From NCBI RefSeq assembly GCF_910587525.1, contig NZ_CAJULS010000026.1, positions 1-21,053 of the forward strand: a DNA stretch of 21,053 nucleotides, in the 5' to 3' direction. The translations under genes were made by a program, and so were the position numbers. The notes beneath the pieces were generated by a model that saw only the letters and a program-made list of their open reading frames with translations, had not been told where the DNA came from and made no database searches. Position 1 is the first letter of the stretch. Each line of letters opens with the position of its first letter. This stretch comes from an uncultured Oscillibacter sp. GTDB lineage: Bacteria > Bacillota > Clostridia > Oscillospirales > Oscillospiraceae. Shown here piece after piece: positions 13,094-19,959 of this stretch.

Positions 13094-13122
13094 ATTCTAG
13101 CACTCCGTCGGCAAAGGCGCAA
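13094..13122 (-). promoter_or_regulatory. Promoter of the PhnD-like lipoprotein gene
   Basis: On the minus strand TTGCGC (13122-13117), a 17-base spacer and TGC-TAGAAT (-10 at 13099-13094) form an extended -10 promoter. The -35 hexamer is the same as that before polA. Confidence 0.7.
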
Positions 13123-13196
13123 GGGAGGCCCCCGGGAAGCATCCAAACGCGCATTTTATTATTCGCGGTTCCGGTTTTGCGGCTGCGGCTTTGCAG

Positions 13197-13272
13197 GGGC
13201 GGGGCTTTGTCCCCGCCCGGCTTCCCGAAATCGCCTGTTTTCCGGTGGACGGACCGGGACAGAGCCCGTCCC
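13197..13272. repeat. Hairpin cluster in the lipoprotein-sigma intergenic region
   Basis: The 370 bases between 13054 and 13423 hold no credible gene. Three hairpins stand out: GGGCGGGG (13197-13204) with CCCCGCCC (13211-13218), CCGGT (13242-13246) with ACCGG (13253-13257), and GGGAC (13256-13260) with GTCCC (13268-13272). None is followed by a proper T tract, so they are not simple terminators. The arrangement of two strong GC hairpins is like a repetitive extragenic palindrome, but copy number cannot be judged from one window. Confidence 0.4.
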
Positions 13273-13360
13273 GCATAAAATACGCGAAGAAGGCTCCCGC
13301 ATCTCCTGACCGGGCCATTTTCGTCTCAACTCCGGTACTTCAAAAAATTTTTCCAAAGAG

Positions 13361-13387
13361 TGAAAGTATTTCCCCCGCTCAATCGTA
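13361..13387 (+). promoter_or_regulatory. ECF-sigma-type promoter, probably autoregulatory
   Basis: TGAAAG (13361-13366), a 17-base spacer and CGTA (13384-13387) match the TGAAAC/CGTA pattern of SigW-like ECF promoters much better than a sigma-A promoter. It lies 37 bases before the start of an ECF sigma gene. Self-activation is the usual arrangement, and is inferred here. Confidence 0.55.
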
Positions 13388-13423
13388 CCCTATATGAGCG
13401 CGCTTCAAAGGAGTTGAAATCAA

Positions 13424-13912
13424 ATGAATTACAGCCAGCAAGCGGAACGTCTGGCGGAGACTTACGCCGACGCCATCCTCCGCCTGAGCTACACCTATCT
13501 GAAAAATACCCAGGACGCCCAGGACGTGTGCCAGACCGTCTTTGTCAAGCTCCTGACGGAGCCCCGGAGCTTCGAGAGCCCCGCCCACGAGCGGGCCTAC
13601 ATCCTGCGCATGGCGGCCAACGCCTGCAAGGACATCCTGAAAAGCCCCTGGCGCCAGCGTACCCGCCCCCTGGAGGACGGATTTCAGGTCCCCGCCCCGG
13701 AGGCGGAGGACGGCTCCGTCCTGGCGGCGGTAAATACCCTGCCGCCCCACTACCGGGCTGTGATCTACCTCTGCTACTACGAGGGCTACACAGCCGCGGA
13801 GATCGGGGAGATCCTGGGGGTGCCCACCGCCACCGTCCACACCCGTCTGGCCCGGGGCCGGACCAGGCTGAAAGAGATTTTAGGAGGAATGGACTATGAG
13901 CAATCTGTCTGA
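13424..13912 (+). CDS. ECF-type RNA polymerase sigma factor
   Basis: A 162-residue sigma-70 family protein with only regions 2 and 4. Region 2 (residues about 10-75) includes LRLSYTYLKNTQDAQDVCQT and ERAYILRMAANACKD. Region 4 (about 100-155) has LPPHYRAVIYLCYYEGYTAA followed by the helix-turn-helix EIGEILGVPTATVHTRLARGRTRLKEIL. It would direct RNA polymerase to a stress or envelope regulon. The start ATG has AAAGGAG 10 bases upstream, and an ECF-like promoter precedes it. The gene overlaps the anti-sigma gene by 17 bases, which favours balanced production of the pair. The inducing signal is not evident from sequence. Confidence 0.94.
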   Translation: MNYSQQAERLAETYADAILRLSYTYLKNTQDAQDVCQTVFVKLLTEPRSFESPAHERAYILRMAANACKDILKSPWRQRTRPLEDGFQVPAPEAEDGSVLAAVNTLPPHYRAVIYLCYYEGYTAAEIGEILGVPTATVHTRLARGRTRLKEILGGMDYEQSV

Positions 13913-14957
13913 GTATAAGCAGAGTATGGAAACCCTTCACTTTACCCCTGAGCAGAGAGCGCAGCTGGCGGCCGGCGCCGCAAAGGCGGCCTCCCGTCAG
14001 GTGGCCCACCGCACCCGCAGGCCCTTTGGCAAGATGGCGGTCATCGCCGCGGCGGCGGCAGTGATGCTGGCGGTGGGCGCCGGCGCCGCGGGCGTCCTCC
14101 CCAGCCCCATCGACGTATTTACCCCCCTCTTCGGCGGCAGCGTGGCCCAGACGGAGGTCATCGACAAGATCGGCCATCCCATCGGGGCCTCCGCAACCGA
14201 TAACGGCATCACCGTCTCCGCCGACGCCATCATGGGCGACGAGTACAACGCCGTTATCGTCTACACCCTCACCCGGGAGGACGGGGAACGCTTCCTGCCG
14301 GAGGGCAAGGACCTGAACGAGACCTACCTGATGATGGGCGGCTTTGGCGGCAGCAGCTGGGTCAAGGGCGGCAGCCACGGCACCAGCTGGTTTGTGGACC
14401 AGGACCCGGAGGACAACGTGATCCAGATGGTGGAGACCGCCTCCTCCAACGTTCCCATGACCCACGGCACCGCCACGGCGGATTTCCAGGATCTGCGCTA
14501 TTGGGATTCGGAGACGAAGCGGGACGAGCTGCTGTATGAGGGCCGGTGGAAGTTCCGGTTTGAGGTGGACTACGAGGACTGCTCTGTCCGCATGGGCGGC
14601 GGCGAGACCTTTTCTCAGGATGGGCTGGGCTTTACCATCGACAGCGTCAGCGTTTCCCCCGTCGCGGTGAAGGTGGACTATACCGCGGACACGGAGGTGG
14701 TCTGGTCCAACAGCCAGAGCGGACGGCAGGACCCCGAGGACGCCCGCCAGTCCCAGCGGTATCTGGAAAACGTGGAGATCCTGCTGGCCAAGACCGACGG
14801 CACGGTCATCGACCTCAGCACCTCCGGCGGCAGCCTCCGTCCCGGAAACGGCGTTACTGCCTGCACCAAGGGCCAGGTGCTGGAGGAGATCATCCCCCTG
14901 GAGGAGCTGGCGAGCATCTCCGTGGGCGGCGTGGTCTACCCCATCCACGCGGATTAA
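13896..14957 (+). CDS. DUF4179-like membrane-bound anti-sigma factor
   Basis: A 353-residue single-pass membrane protein. Residues 1-45 form a cytoplasmic segment with no zinc motif. A transmembrane helix spans 47-68 (KMAVIAAAAAVMLAVGAGAAGV). About 285 extracytoplasmic residues follow, beginning PSPIDVFTPLFGGSVAQTEVID and then NGITVSADAIMGDEYNAVIVYTL. This matches the architecture of DUF4179/DUF5643 proteins, known partners of ECF sigma factors in Firmicutes. The gene overlaps the sigma gene and has AGGAGG 8 bases before its ATG. It presumably holds the sigma factor at the membrane until an envelope signal acts on the outer domain. The binding mode of the short cytoplasmic segment is unknown. 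Confidence 0.85.
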   Translation: MSNLSEYKQSMETLHFTPEQRAQLAAGAAKAASRQVAHRTRRPFGKMAVIAAAAAVMLAVGAGAAGVLPSPIDVFTPLFGGSVAQTEVIDKIGHPIGASATDNGITVSADAIMGDEYNAVIVYTLTREDGERFLPEGKDLNETYLMMGGFGGSSWVKGGSHGTSWFVDQDPEDNVIQMVETASSNVPMTHGTATADFQDLRYWDSETKRDELLYEGRWKFRFEVDYEDCSVRMGGGETFSQDGLGFTIDSVSVSPVAVKVDYTADTEVVWSNSQSGRQDPEDARQSQRYLENVEILLAKTDGTVIDLSTSGGSLRPGNGVTACTKGQVLEEIIPLEELASISVGGVVYPIHAD

Positions 14958-14963
14958 AAGAGG

Positions 14964-14998
14964 AAACGCGCCAGGGTGATCAGCCCTGGCGCGTTTTT
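14964..14998 (+). terminator. Terminator of the first sigma/anti-sigma operon
   Basis: A 13-bp stem, AAACGCGCCAGGG (14964-14976) with CCCTGGCGCGTTT (14984-14996), has a 7-base loop and runs into TTTTT (14994-14998). It begins 7 bases after the anti-sigma stop codon. Confidence 0.92.
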
Positions 14999-15089
14999 GC
15001 GTATTGTAAATCCCCGTGGCGCGGGAGGGTTCCCAGACCTCCCGGCAGATCCATCATAGCCTCCTCTTCCGCGGAAGTCAAGCAGAATA

Positions 15090-15104
15090 GTTGCGCATCG
15101 CAAC
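15090..15104. promoter_or_regulatory. Perfect palindrome, probable MarR operator
   Basis: GTTGCG-CAT-CGCAAC (15090-15104) is a perfect 6+6 inverted repeat of the TTGC...GCAA type often bound by MarR dimers. A weaker companion, TTTG-TG-CAAA, follows near 15107-15116. Both lie upstream of the marR promoter at 15140-15168. Binding by the adjacent MarR is inference. Confidence 0.6.
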
Positions 15105-15139
15105 GATTTGTGCAAAGCGTCAAAAATGGCGGGACGGAA

Positions 15140-15168
15140 TTGACCATCCGCCCTTGTCCTGCTATGAT
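15140..15168 (+). promoter_or_regulatory. Promoter of the marR gene
   Basis: TTGACC (15140-15145), a 17-base spacer and TATGAT (15163-15168) precede the AAAGGAGG ribosome site (15177-15184) and the start codon at 15192. Confidence 0.85.
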
Positions 15169-15191
15169 ACGATGTAAAAGGAGGCGATGGC

Positions 15192-15695
15192 ATGGACCCC
15201 ACCAAGCGCCGCATCCGGAAGATCGACCGGGACGCCCAGCGGTTCGTGGCCCAGGCTCTGGGCAATACGGACCTGAGCCTCAGCGACTACGACATGATCC
15301 ACACCGTGCGCCACCGCCCCGGCGTCACCCAGGAGGAGCTGCGGCGGCTGTACTGCCTGGACAAGAGCACCATTGCCCGCCGGGCGGCGAAGCTGGAGGA
15401 GGCGGGCTATATTTACCGCCGCCCCAGCGCGGCGGACAAACGGCGCAAAGAACTCTTTGTCACCGAAAAGGGCGACGCCCTGCGGGAGGCCAAGGTGGAG
15501 GCGGAGGCCTTTTACTTCCGCTGGCTGACGGCGGAGCTGACGGAGGCGGAGCTCTCTGTGCTGGTGCCTCTGTTGGATCAGCTCCAGCGCCGCAGCCGGG
15601 ACGAGCGGCGGCAGGAGTTTGTCCATTTGCTGGAGGAGTATGAAAGGATGTTTGCTGTAAAGGGTGAATGCGGGATTCTGCCTGACGCAACATAG
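15192..15695 (+). CDS. MarR family transcriptional regulator
   Basis: A 167-residue winged-helix regulator. Residues about 30-105 show the MarR core: DYDMIHTVRHRPGVTQEELR, the recognition segment LDKSTIARRAAKLEEAGYI, the wing RRPSAADKRRKELFVTEKG, and then the long dimerisation helix. The last 25 residues are less typical and slightly longer than usual. The start has AAAGGAGG with a 7-base spacer and a good promoter. A perfect palindrome lies about 90 bases upstream. MarR proteins usually repress themselves and a nearby efflux pump or detoxification gene, but no such target adjoins it here. The neighbours are an anti-sigma gene behind a strong terminator and a 470-base gene-free stretch. The effector is unknown. 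Confidence 0.92.
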   Translation: MDPTKRRIRKIDRDAQRFVAQALGNTDLSLSDYDMIHTVRHRPGVTQEELRRLYCLDKSTIARRAAKLEEAGYIYRRPSAADKRRKELFVTEKGDALREAKVEAEAFYFRWLTAELTEAELSVLVPLLDQLQRRSRDERRQEFVHLLEEYERMFAVKGECGILPDAT

Positions 15696-15760
15696 CGGGA
15701 GCTTTGCCTGTGGCGGCTTTTATGAATCCCTGTCCCCTCTAAATTCCGGGGAAAAGGCTA

Positions 15761-15788
15761 TTGCAATTTTTTCCGCGATAGATAAAAT
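15761..15788 (+). promoter_or_regulatory. Possible promoter of the 16.2 kb operon leader
   Basis: TTGCAA (15761-15766), a 16-base spacer and TAAAAT (15783-15788) form a fair sigma-A promoter in the 470-base gap after marR. If used, it would give a leader of about 370 bases before the gene at 16166. I see no better promoter nearer that gene. Confidence 0.5.
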
Positions 15789-15812
15789 AAGCCCGGAAAC
15801 ACAAAAGCGGCA

Positions 15813-16056
15813 GGCCGCAGGGTGTTGCTACCACCTTGCGGCCCCGTACGGGTGAGATCAGCACTCAGCACGGCGAATATACCGCACCACAAAATCGTTA
15901 TACCCGGTTCAGACTGCGATTTCAAGGCTGAATGCGGATTTTGCTGTGTGTGCATTTTATACGGGGCTGAGGTAAAACTCGGTCCCGCTCTTTGTGTTTC
16001 CAACGGGCCCCGGGCGGGGGCGCGTCTCCCGCCCGCCCCTCGGGGCTCTGTTGGAA
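15813..16056 (+). other. Structured leader region with two long hairpins
   Basis: Stem one is GGCCGCAGGGTG (15813-15824) with CACCTTGCGGCC (15832-15843), 12 bp with one G-U and a 7-base loop. The second is a long GC-rich imperfect hairpin opening with TTCCAAC (15998-16004) and closing with GTTGGAA (16050-16056), with CCCCG/CGGGG pairing inside. No U tract follows either. No coding frame is credible. It does not match a riboswitch class I can name, and a small RNA or regulatory leader is possible. Confidence 0.45.
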
Positions 16057-16165
16057 TCAAAATTGAGAGGAAGAAGGCAAATGAAGGGATGATGATTTTT
16101 CATTGCTCGAACTGGGGCGCCGGCCCGTTTTTCGTGCCGGCCTGTTGTGGAAAGGACGGATTGCG

Positions 16166-16852
16166 ATGAGCGAGACGCTGCGGGAGTGGCTGGACAGGGA
16201 GCTCCGGGATTTTGAGCCGGTGTGGAAATCCTTCCGGGGCAGACAGCGGAGGATGTACTACATCTGGATGGCGGCGGCCGTGGCGGGCATGGCGGCTCTG
16301 GGCTTTGGCGCGGGATACGACTGGACCTACGTGCTGCGGGTGCATCTGCCCATCGGGGCAGGCATCGCGGTATTCATCTGGCTGTGCGTGCTGCTGACCA
16401 GCCGGGCCGCCACGATGAAGAGTGTGCGGAAGAGCTTCGAAAAAGCCCTTTCGGCTCTTTCGCCCTCCGATCAGGAGGCGTTCGCCCGGCAGAATTTCGG
16501 CAGGGCGGATTTTCTCAACACCTTCGAGGACAGTTTTCCCGCCCGGCTGCTGGCGGGACCGGATTTCTGGCTCTACTTCAGGGATGTCTGCCAGATCTGC
16601 CGGACGGCGGATATGGAAAAGCTGGGCGCGCGGGAGGAGACAGTCCGGTTTCACTACCGGAGCGGCGGCGTCCGGGTGCGCCGGAAGACCGGCGCCGGGG
16701 TCTCCCTAGTGGTAGACTACCGGGAGGACACCGCCTCGGCCAGGCAGGGGCCGGACCGGGTGTATCTGGCCAGCTGGGAGCAGCTGCAAACGGCGAAGGA
16801 CCTGATTGCCCGGCACTGCCCGAAGGCGGAAACCCTGTGGAGGGAAAAATAA
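16166..16852 (+). CDS. Unknown two-helix membrane protein
   Basis: A 228-residue protein that I do not recognise. A basic, charged N-terminal segment (1-30) precedes two membrane helices at about 31-50 (YYIWMAAAVAGMAALGFGAGY) and 61-79 (LPIGAGIAVFIWLCVLLTS). About 150 soluble residues follow, with alternating strands near the end (RFHYRSGGVRVRRKTGAGVS, then VYLASWEQLQTAKDLI). That tail has the feel of a small beta-rich cytoplasmic domain with a closing helix, but this is a weak impression. ATG 16166 follows AAAGGA; the longer frame from 16103 lacks an SD. The lipoprotein gene follows 18 bases later with its own SD, so the two probably form an operon. Confidence 0.75.
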   Translation: MSETLREWLDRELRDFEPVWKSFRGRQRRMYYIWMAAAVAGMAALGFGAGYDWTYVLRVHLPIGAGIAVFIWLCVLLTSRAATMKSVRKSFEKALSALSPSDQEAFARQNFGRADFLNTFEDSFPARLLAGPDFWLYFRDVCQICRTADMEKLGAREETVRFHYRSGGVRVRRKTGAGVSLVVDYREDTASARQGPDRVYLASWEQLQTAKDLIARHCPKAETLWREK

Positions 16853-16870
16853 AAAGGAGCATACCGAACT

Positions 16871-17482
16871 ATGAATACAAAAAAGACGCGTTTTCTGCCC
16901 TGTCTGCTGCTGACGGCGCTTATGCTGTTCCTGTCCGCCTGCGGGCAGGCGGACGGCGGGAGCGGCCAGGAGACGGAGGAAATTCTGCTGCCCGTCAGCA
17001 TAAACGGCAAAGAGGTCAGGGTGGGAGAGACCACCGTCCAGACCCTGCTGGACGAGGGACTGGAGGTATCCTGGGTGGACGAGAATTATAATCGGATTAC
17101 CGTAGACCCCGCTACGCAGCTGGAGGCCAACGCCTACTACACCGGCGGCAGCGTGAAGGTGTCGGACAACATGTCCTTCACGATCTCCCTGGTGACGGAG
17201 GAGGCGGTTTCTCTGGGACAGGCTGTGATCGCCCGGCTGGAGCTGAACATGGCCGCCGAGGACGATGAGAGTGTTCTTGAGACGATTTCCTTCGACAGTG
17301 TACCGGTCACCGAACTGACCCGGGAAAAGGCCGGGGAGAAGTATCCCGACTGGACCGGAAACGAAGTGATGTGGCTGCACTACGGCCTGGAATACAAATA
17401 CGGCCTGAATTTCGATATTTCCACCGGCAGTCTCAGCGGCTTCACGGTGGAGCGCACCTACGGCGTGGATTGGAACAGCTGA
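16871..17482 (+). CDS. Unknown lipoprotein
   Basis: A 203-residue exported lipoprotein with a clear signal peptide and lipobox LSAC (C24). After a short Gly/Ser/Glu tether, the mature part begins ILLPVSINGKEVRVGETTVQ, then LLDEGLEVSWVDENYN, and ends in a strand-rich segment with aromatic residues. I do not recognise a named family. The NGKEVRVGETTVQTLLDEG phrase resembles small extracytoplasmic beta-rich domains of clostridial lipoproteins. AAGGAG lies 11 bases before the ATG. Pairing with a membrane protein of unknown function suggests that they act together at the cell surface. A long hairpin terminator follows. Confidence 0.82.
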   Translation: MNTKKTRFLPCLLLTALMLFLSACGQADGGSGQETEEILLPVSINGKEVRVGETTVQTLLDEGLEVSWVDENYNRITVDPATQLEANAYYTGGSVKVSDNMSFTISLVTEEAVSLGQAVIARLELNMAAEDDESVLETISFDSVPVTELTREKAGEKYPDWTGNEVMWLHYGLEYKYGLNFDISTGSLSGFTVERTYGVDWNS

Positions 17483-17620
17483 GAAGCGGATTTCCGGCGG
17501 GAAAATCGCAGCATACATTCCGGCAACGCCCCGATCCTGGGCAGCGGCATAAAGCGGCGCGGCCCCTTTTGGGGGGGACGCATGAACCCCTTGAAAACAG
17601 CTTTTGAAAGACCGGAGAAA

Positions 17621-17655
17621 TCAACAGCGGGACGGCAGAGCCGTCCCGCTGTTGA
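17621..17655. terminator. Bidirectional terminator between convergent operons
   Basis: A perfect 16-bp stem, TCAACAGCGGGACGGC (17621-17636) with GCCGTCCCGCTGTTGA (17640-17655), has an AGA loop. It is followed by TTTG on the plus strand and TTTCTCC on the minus strand. It separates the lipoprotein gene (ends 17482) from the anti-sigma gene (ends 17664). Confidence 0.85.
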
Positions 17656-17663
17656 TTTGAAGG

Positions 17664-18716
17664 TTAAAAGACCGGGGCCACTTGGAGGGACAGGTCTTCC
17701 CGCACCAGGTCATAGAGAACCTGCATTCCGGCGGGGGTGGCGGCGAAGTCTTTGACACTTTTCAGGGCCTTCCACTGCTCGCCGCAGTCGCTTTGGGCCA
17801 AGATTGTTATCAAATGGGCATCAGCCTCCTCCAGGGTCAGCACCCCCTCGCAAAAGGTCTTGCCCGAGGAGGTGGCGGTGGTGTAGGTCCAGCCCACCTC
17901 GTCCAGATTGTCCACCAGCGCCAGAATCTGGGGGCCGTAGTAATAGCGCATGAACACATCGGCGGAGGTGTCACCCCAGTGACTTTGGAAGTTGATGGTC
18001 CAGCGGTAGGGCCGCGCACTGGTGGTCAGCTCTGTGGTGTAGCCCCAGGTCTGGTCATCCAGGCCCACGGCCTCAGCCACCCGGCCCAGGGCCGGGGCGT
18101 CTCCCGCGTAGGGCGTCCGGGCCTCATAGCGGTGCATGGCCGCGCTGGTGACCACCACGCCGTCCTGGTAGACCACATCTCCGCAGAGCCGGACCTCCCG
18201 GACGCCCTCCAGAGGCACCGTCAGGCGGCCCCAGCCCTCGTCGTGGAAGGGAGAGACGGTGACGGTCCGGCCGAAGATCTCCACGAGGCCATTCTCCTCG
18301 TCGGTCTCCCAGCCATAATAGGCCATGCCGGAGTTTACGCAGTCGATCATCAGGTGCAGTACGTTCTCCTCGTCCACGTAGTGGCGCAGGGCGTAGGTCT
18401 GGGGCTGGATGGGGGTGCCGATGAGAAAAATCTTGGCGGCAAAGCCTCCCGCGATTACCAGCACCGTACACACCACCGCCGCCACAAGGCGAAACCGGCT
18501 CCGCCGCTTCACCTGCTTGAGGTAGTCCAGCTCCCTCCGCTCCTCCTCCAGCCTGGAGGCCAGCTCCGGGCCCACCATGGCCGCCTGTTTCGCGGCGCAG
18601 TCCGGGCAGGAGCGCAGGTGCCGCTCCACCGCCTGTCCAGTCTCCTCTGAGGTCAGTCCCTCCACATAGTTTGGCAGCAGGTCCCGCACCACCGCACAGG
18701 TCAGATCATTTCTCAT
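17664..18716 (-). CDS. Zinc-finger (zf-HC2) membrane-bound anti-sigma factor
   Basis: A 350-residue protein. The N-terminal 40 residues are an anti-sigma zinc-binding domain: C7, then H33, C37 and C40 in ERHLRSCPDC. A charged helix follows, and one transmembrane span lies at about 76-97 (LVAAVVCTVLVIAGGFAAKIF). About 250 outer residues with mixed strands include two YY-aromatic motifs and no recognised enzyme domain. It would sequester the ECF sigma encoded just upstream, whose stop it overlaps by 11 bases. It differs from the first pair's DUF4179-like protein, so the two systems probably respond to different signals. The start has AAGGATG context inside the sigma gene. Confidence 0.88.
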   Translation of the reverse strand: MRNDLTCAVVRDLLPNYVEGLTSEETGQAVERHLRSCPDCAAKQAAMVGPELASRLEEERRELDYLKQVKRRSRFRLVAAVVCTVLVIAGGFAAKIFLIGTPIQPQTYALRHYVDEENVLHLMIDCVNSGMAYYGWETDEENGLVEIFGRTVTVSPFHDEGWGRLTVPLEGVREVRLCGDVVYQDGVVVTSAAMHRYEARTPYAGDAPALGRVAEAVGLDDQTWGYTTELTTSARPYRWTINFQSHWGDTSADVFMRYYYGPQILALVDNLDEVGWTYTTATSSGKTFCEGVLTLEEADAHLITILAQSDCGEQWKALKSVKDFAATPAGMQVLYDLVREDLSLQVAPVF

Positions 18717-19194
18717 CCTTCACTCCTCCGTTCCGCAGTTTTTCCTTTGTCCGGTAAAAGGCCACCCGGGCCCAGGTCTCCGTCCGGCCCATGACATCCC
18801 CGATCTCCCGAAAGCTGAGGCCGCCGAAGGCCCGGAGGTACACCACCTCCCGGGGCTCCGGGGGCAGGCCGTGGATCAGCCGCAGCAGATCCAGCCGGCC
18901 CTCCCGCTCCAGCAGGACCTCCTCCGCCGAGGCGGCGGGGACCTCCGGCGCCTCCTCCGGCATGGGGGCCTCCCGCTTGTGTCGGCGCAGGTGCTGGTAC
19001 CACAGGTGCTTGGCAATCTGGCAGAGCCAGACGGAGACTTTGCACCCGCCGTCAAACCGGTCGATGGAGCGCACCGCCTGGTAAAAGGTCTCCTGAGTCA
19101 GCTCCTCCGCCAGGTCCGGGTCGTGGGTGTGGGAGAGGAGAAACTTGTAAACGGTCTGGGCGTGGTTCCGGTAGATCTCGTTCATATCATCCAT
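18706..19194 (-). CDS. ECF-type RNA polymerase sigma factor (second)
   Basis: A 162-residue sigma factor with regions 2 and 4 only. Region 2 includes YKFLLSHTHDPDLAEELTQE and FYQAVRSIDRFDGGCKVSVWL followed by QIAKHLWYQHLRRHKRE. A Pro/Ala/Glu-rich linker lies at about 77-93. Region 4 has LPPEPREVVYLRAFGGLSFR and the recognition helix GRTETWARVAFYRTKEKL. ATG 19194 is preceded by GGGGGAG; a second ATG at 19185 is possible. The promoter must lie in the 60 bases upstream, because the HAD gene's terminator sits just beyond. The gene overlaps the zinc-finger anti-sigma gene by 11 bases. Confidence 0.94.
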   Translation of the reverse strand: MDDMNEIYRNHAQTVYKFLLSHTHDPDLAEELTQETFYQAVRSIDRFDGGCKVSVWLCQIAKHLWYQHLRRHKREAPMPEEAPEVPAASAEEVLLEREGRLDLLRLIHGLPPEPREVVYLRAFGGLSFREIGDVMGRTETWARVAFYRTKEKLRNGGVKDEK

Positions 19195-19217
19195 GGTCCT
19201 CTCCCCCTTTCACCTGT

Positions 19218-19246
19218 TATGTCCCTTTTCCGGCCCGAACGTTACA
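19218..19246 (-). promoter_or_regulatory. Possible ECF-type promoter of the second sigma operon
   Basis: On the minus strand TGTAAC (19246-19241), with the AAC typical of ECF -35 elements, is followed by a 17-base spacer and GACATA (19223-19218). It lies between the HAD terminator and the sigma start codon, the only place a promoter could be. The -10 is not strongly diagnostic. Confidence 0.4.
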
Positions 19247-19254
19247 GCGGACGC

Positions 19255-19290
19255 AAAAAAAGTTTGACGGGCATCGCCCGTCAAACTTTT
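19255..19290 (-). terminator. Terminator of the metG-HAD operon
   Basis: AAAAGTTTGACGGGC (19258-19272) pairs perfectly with GCCCGTCAAACTTTT (19276-19290) around a 3-base loop. On the minus strand the stem runs into seven T residues (19261-19255). It abuts the HAD stop codon at 19290-19292. Confidence 0.9.
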
Positions 19291-19949
19291 TATTCCAGCG
19301 ATTTGGCCTCAAACAGCTCCTCAAAGGAGCGGAAATAGTAGTCCGCCAGCGCCCGGATCTCCTCCTGATCCTCTTCGGCGGAGGGGTCATAGATGGCCGC
19401 CACACGGAAGCCCGCCGTCTTGGCGGTGCGGATGGCGTGGAGGGCGTCCTCAAAGATGACGGTGTCTTTCTTGTTGGAGCGGAGCCGCCGCATGGCCCGC
19501 TCATAGATCTCCGGGCTCACGTCCTTGCCCGCTCCGGTCTCGGCGGAGGTGACGAGGCCGCGGAAGCAGTCCCGAATGCCGGCGTGCTGGAGGGCCTTCT
19601 CTGCCAGGTGGCGGTCCGTGGCCGTGGCCACGTACATCCAGACGCCCTCCATCTTCAGAAGGGAGAGAAGCTTTTTTACGCCGGGCTTGGCCTCCACCTC
19701 GTTTTCGTAGAAACGCTTTACCTGGTCCTCAATTTGGGCATAGACCGCATCCACCGTCTCCGGCAGGCCATACGCTTCCTTGCAATAGGCCGCGCCCTGG
19801 CGGGCCGTCATGGGCTTGAGCCGCTCCCCCAGGTCCGGGGCGGGGGTAATCCCCCGGGCCTGGAGCATCCTGGGGCCGATCTCCCGCCAGATGTGCATGG
19901 AGTCCAGCAAGGTGCCGTCCATGTCAAAAATCGCGCTTTGCAGACGCAT
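19290..19949 (-). CDS. HAD-family phosphatase (beta-phosphoglucomutase-like)
   Basis: A 219-residue cytosolic phosphohydrolase of HAD subfamily IA. Motif I is DMDGTLLDS (residues about 9-17), with nucleophile and acid/base aspartates. Motif II is the threonine in VATATDR. The motif III lysine is around SNKKDTVIFEDALHAIRTAK, which also supplies the motif IV acidic residues. A helical cap lies between residues 18 and 90. The ATG at 19949 has GAGGGA 6 bases upstream and lies 10 bases after the metG stop, so it is co-transcribed with metG. Substrate cannot be told from sequence; members act on sugar phosphates, phosphoglycolate or nucleotides. Confidence 0.9.
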   Translation of the reverse strand: MRLQSAIFDMDGTLLDSMHIWREIGPRMLQARGITPAPDLGERLKPMTARQGAAYCKEAYGLPETVDAVYAQIEDQVKRFYENEVEAKPGVKKLLSLLKMEGVWMYVATATDRHLAEKALQHAGIRDCFRGLVTSAETGAGKDVSPEIYERAMRRLRSNKKDTVIFEDALHAIRTAKTAGFRVAAIYDPSAEEDQEEIRALADYYFRSFEELFEAKSLE

Positions 19950-19959
19950 GGCAAATCCC

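Noticed and set aside
13097..13397. Small overlapping frames in the lipoprotein-sigma gap
   Set aside because: The translations are Pro/Arg/Gly-rich, overlap hairpins in several frames and lack ribosome sites. The region reads as structured non-coding DNA.
15880..15930. tRNA-like GGTTCAGAC string in the marR-downstream gap
   Set aside because: No flanking stem pairing or cloverleaf could be built around it.
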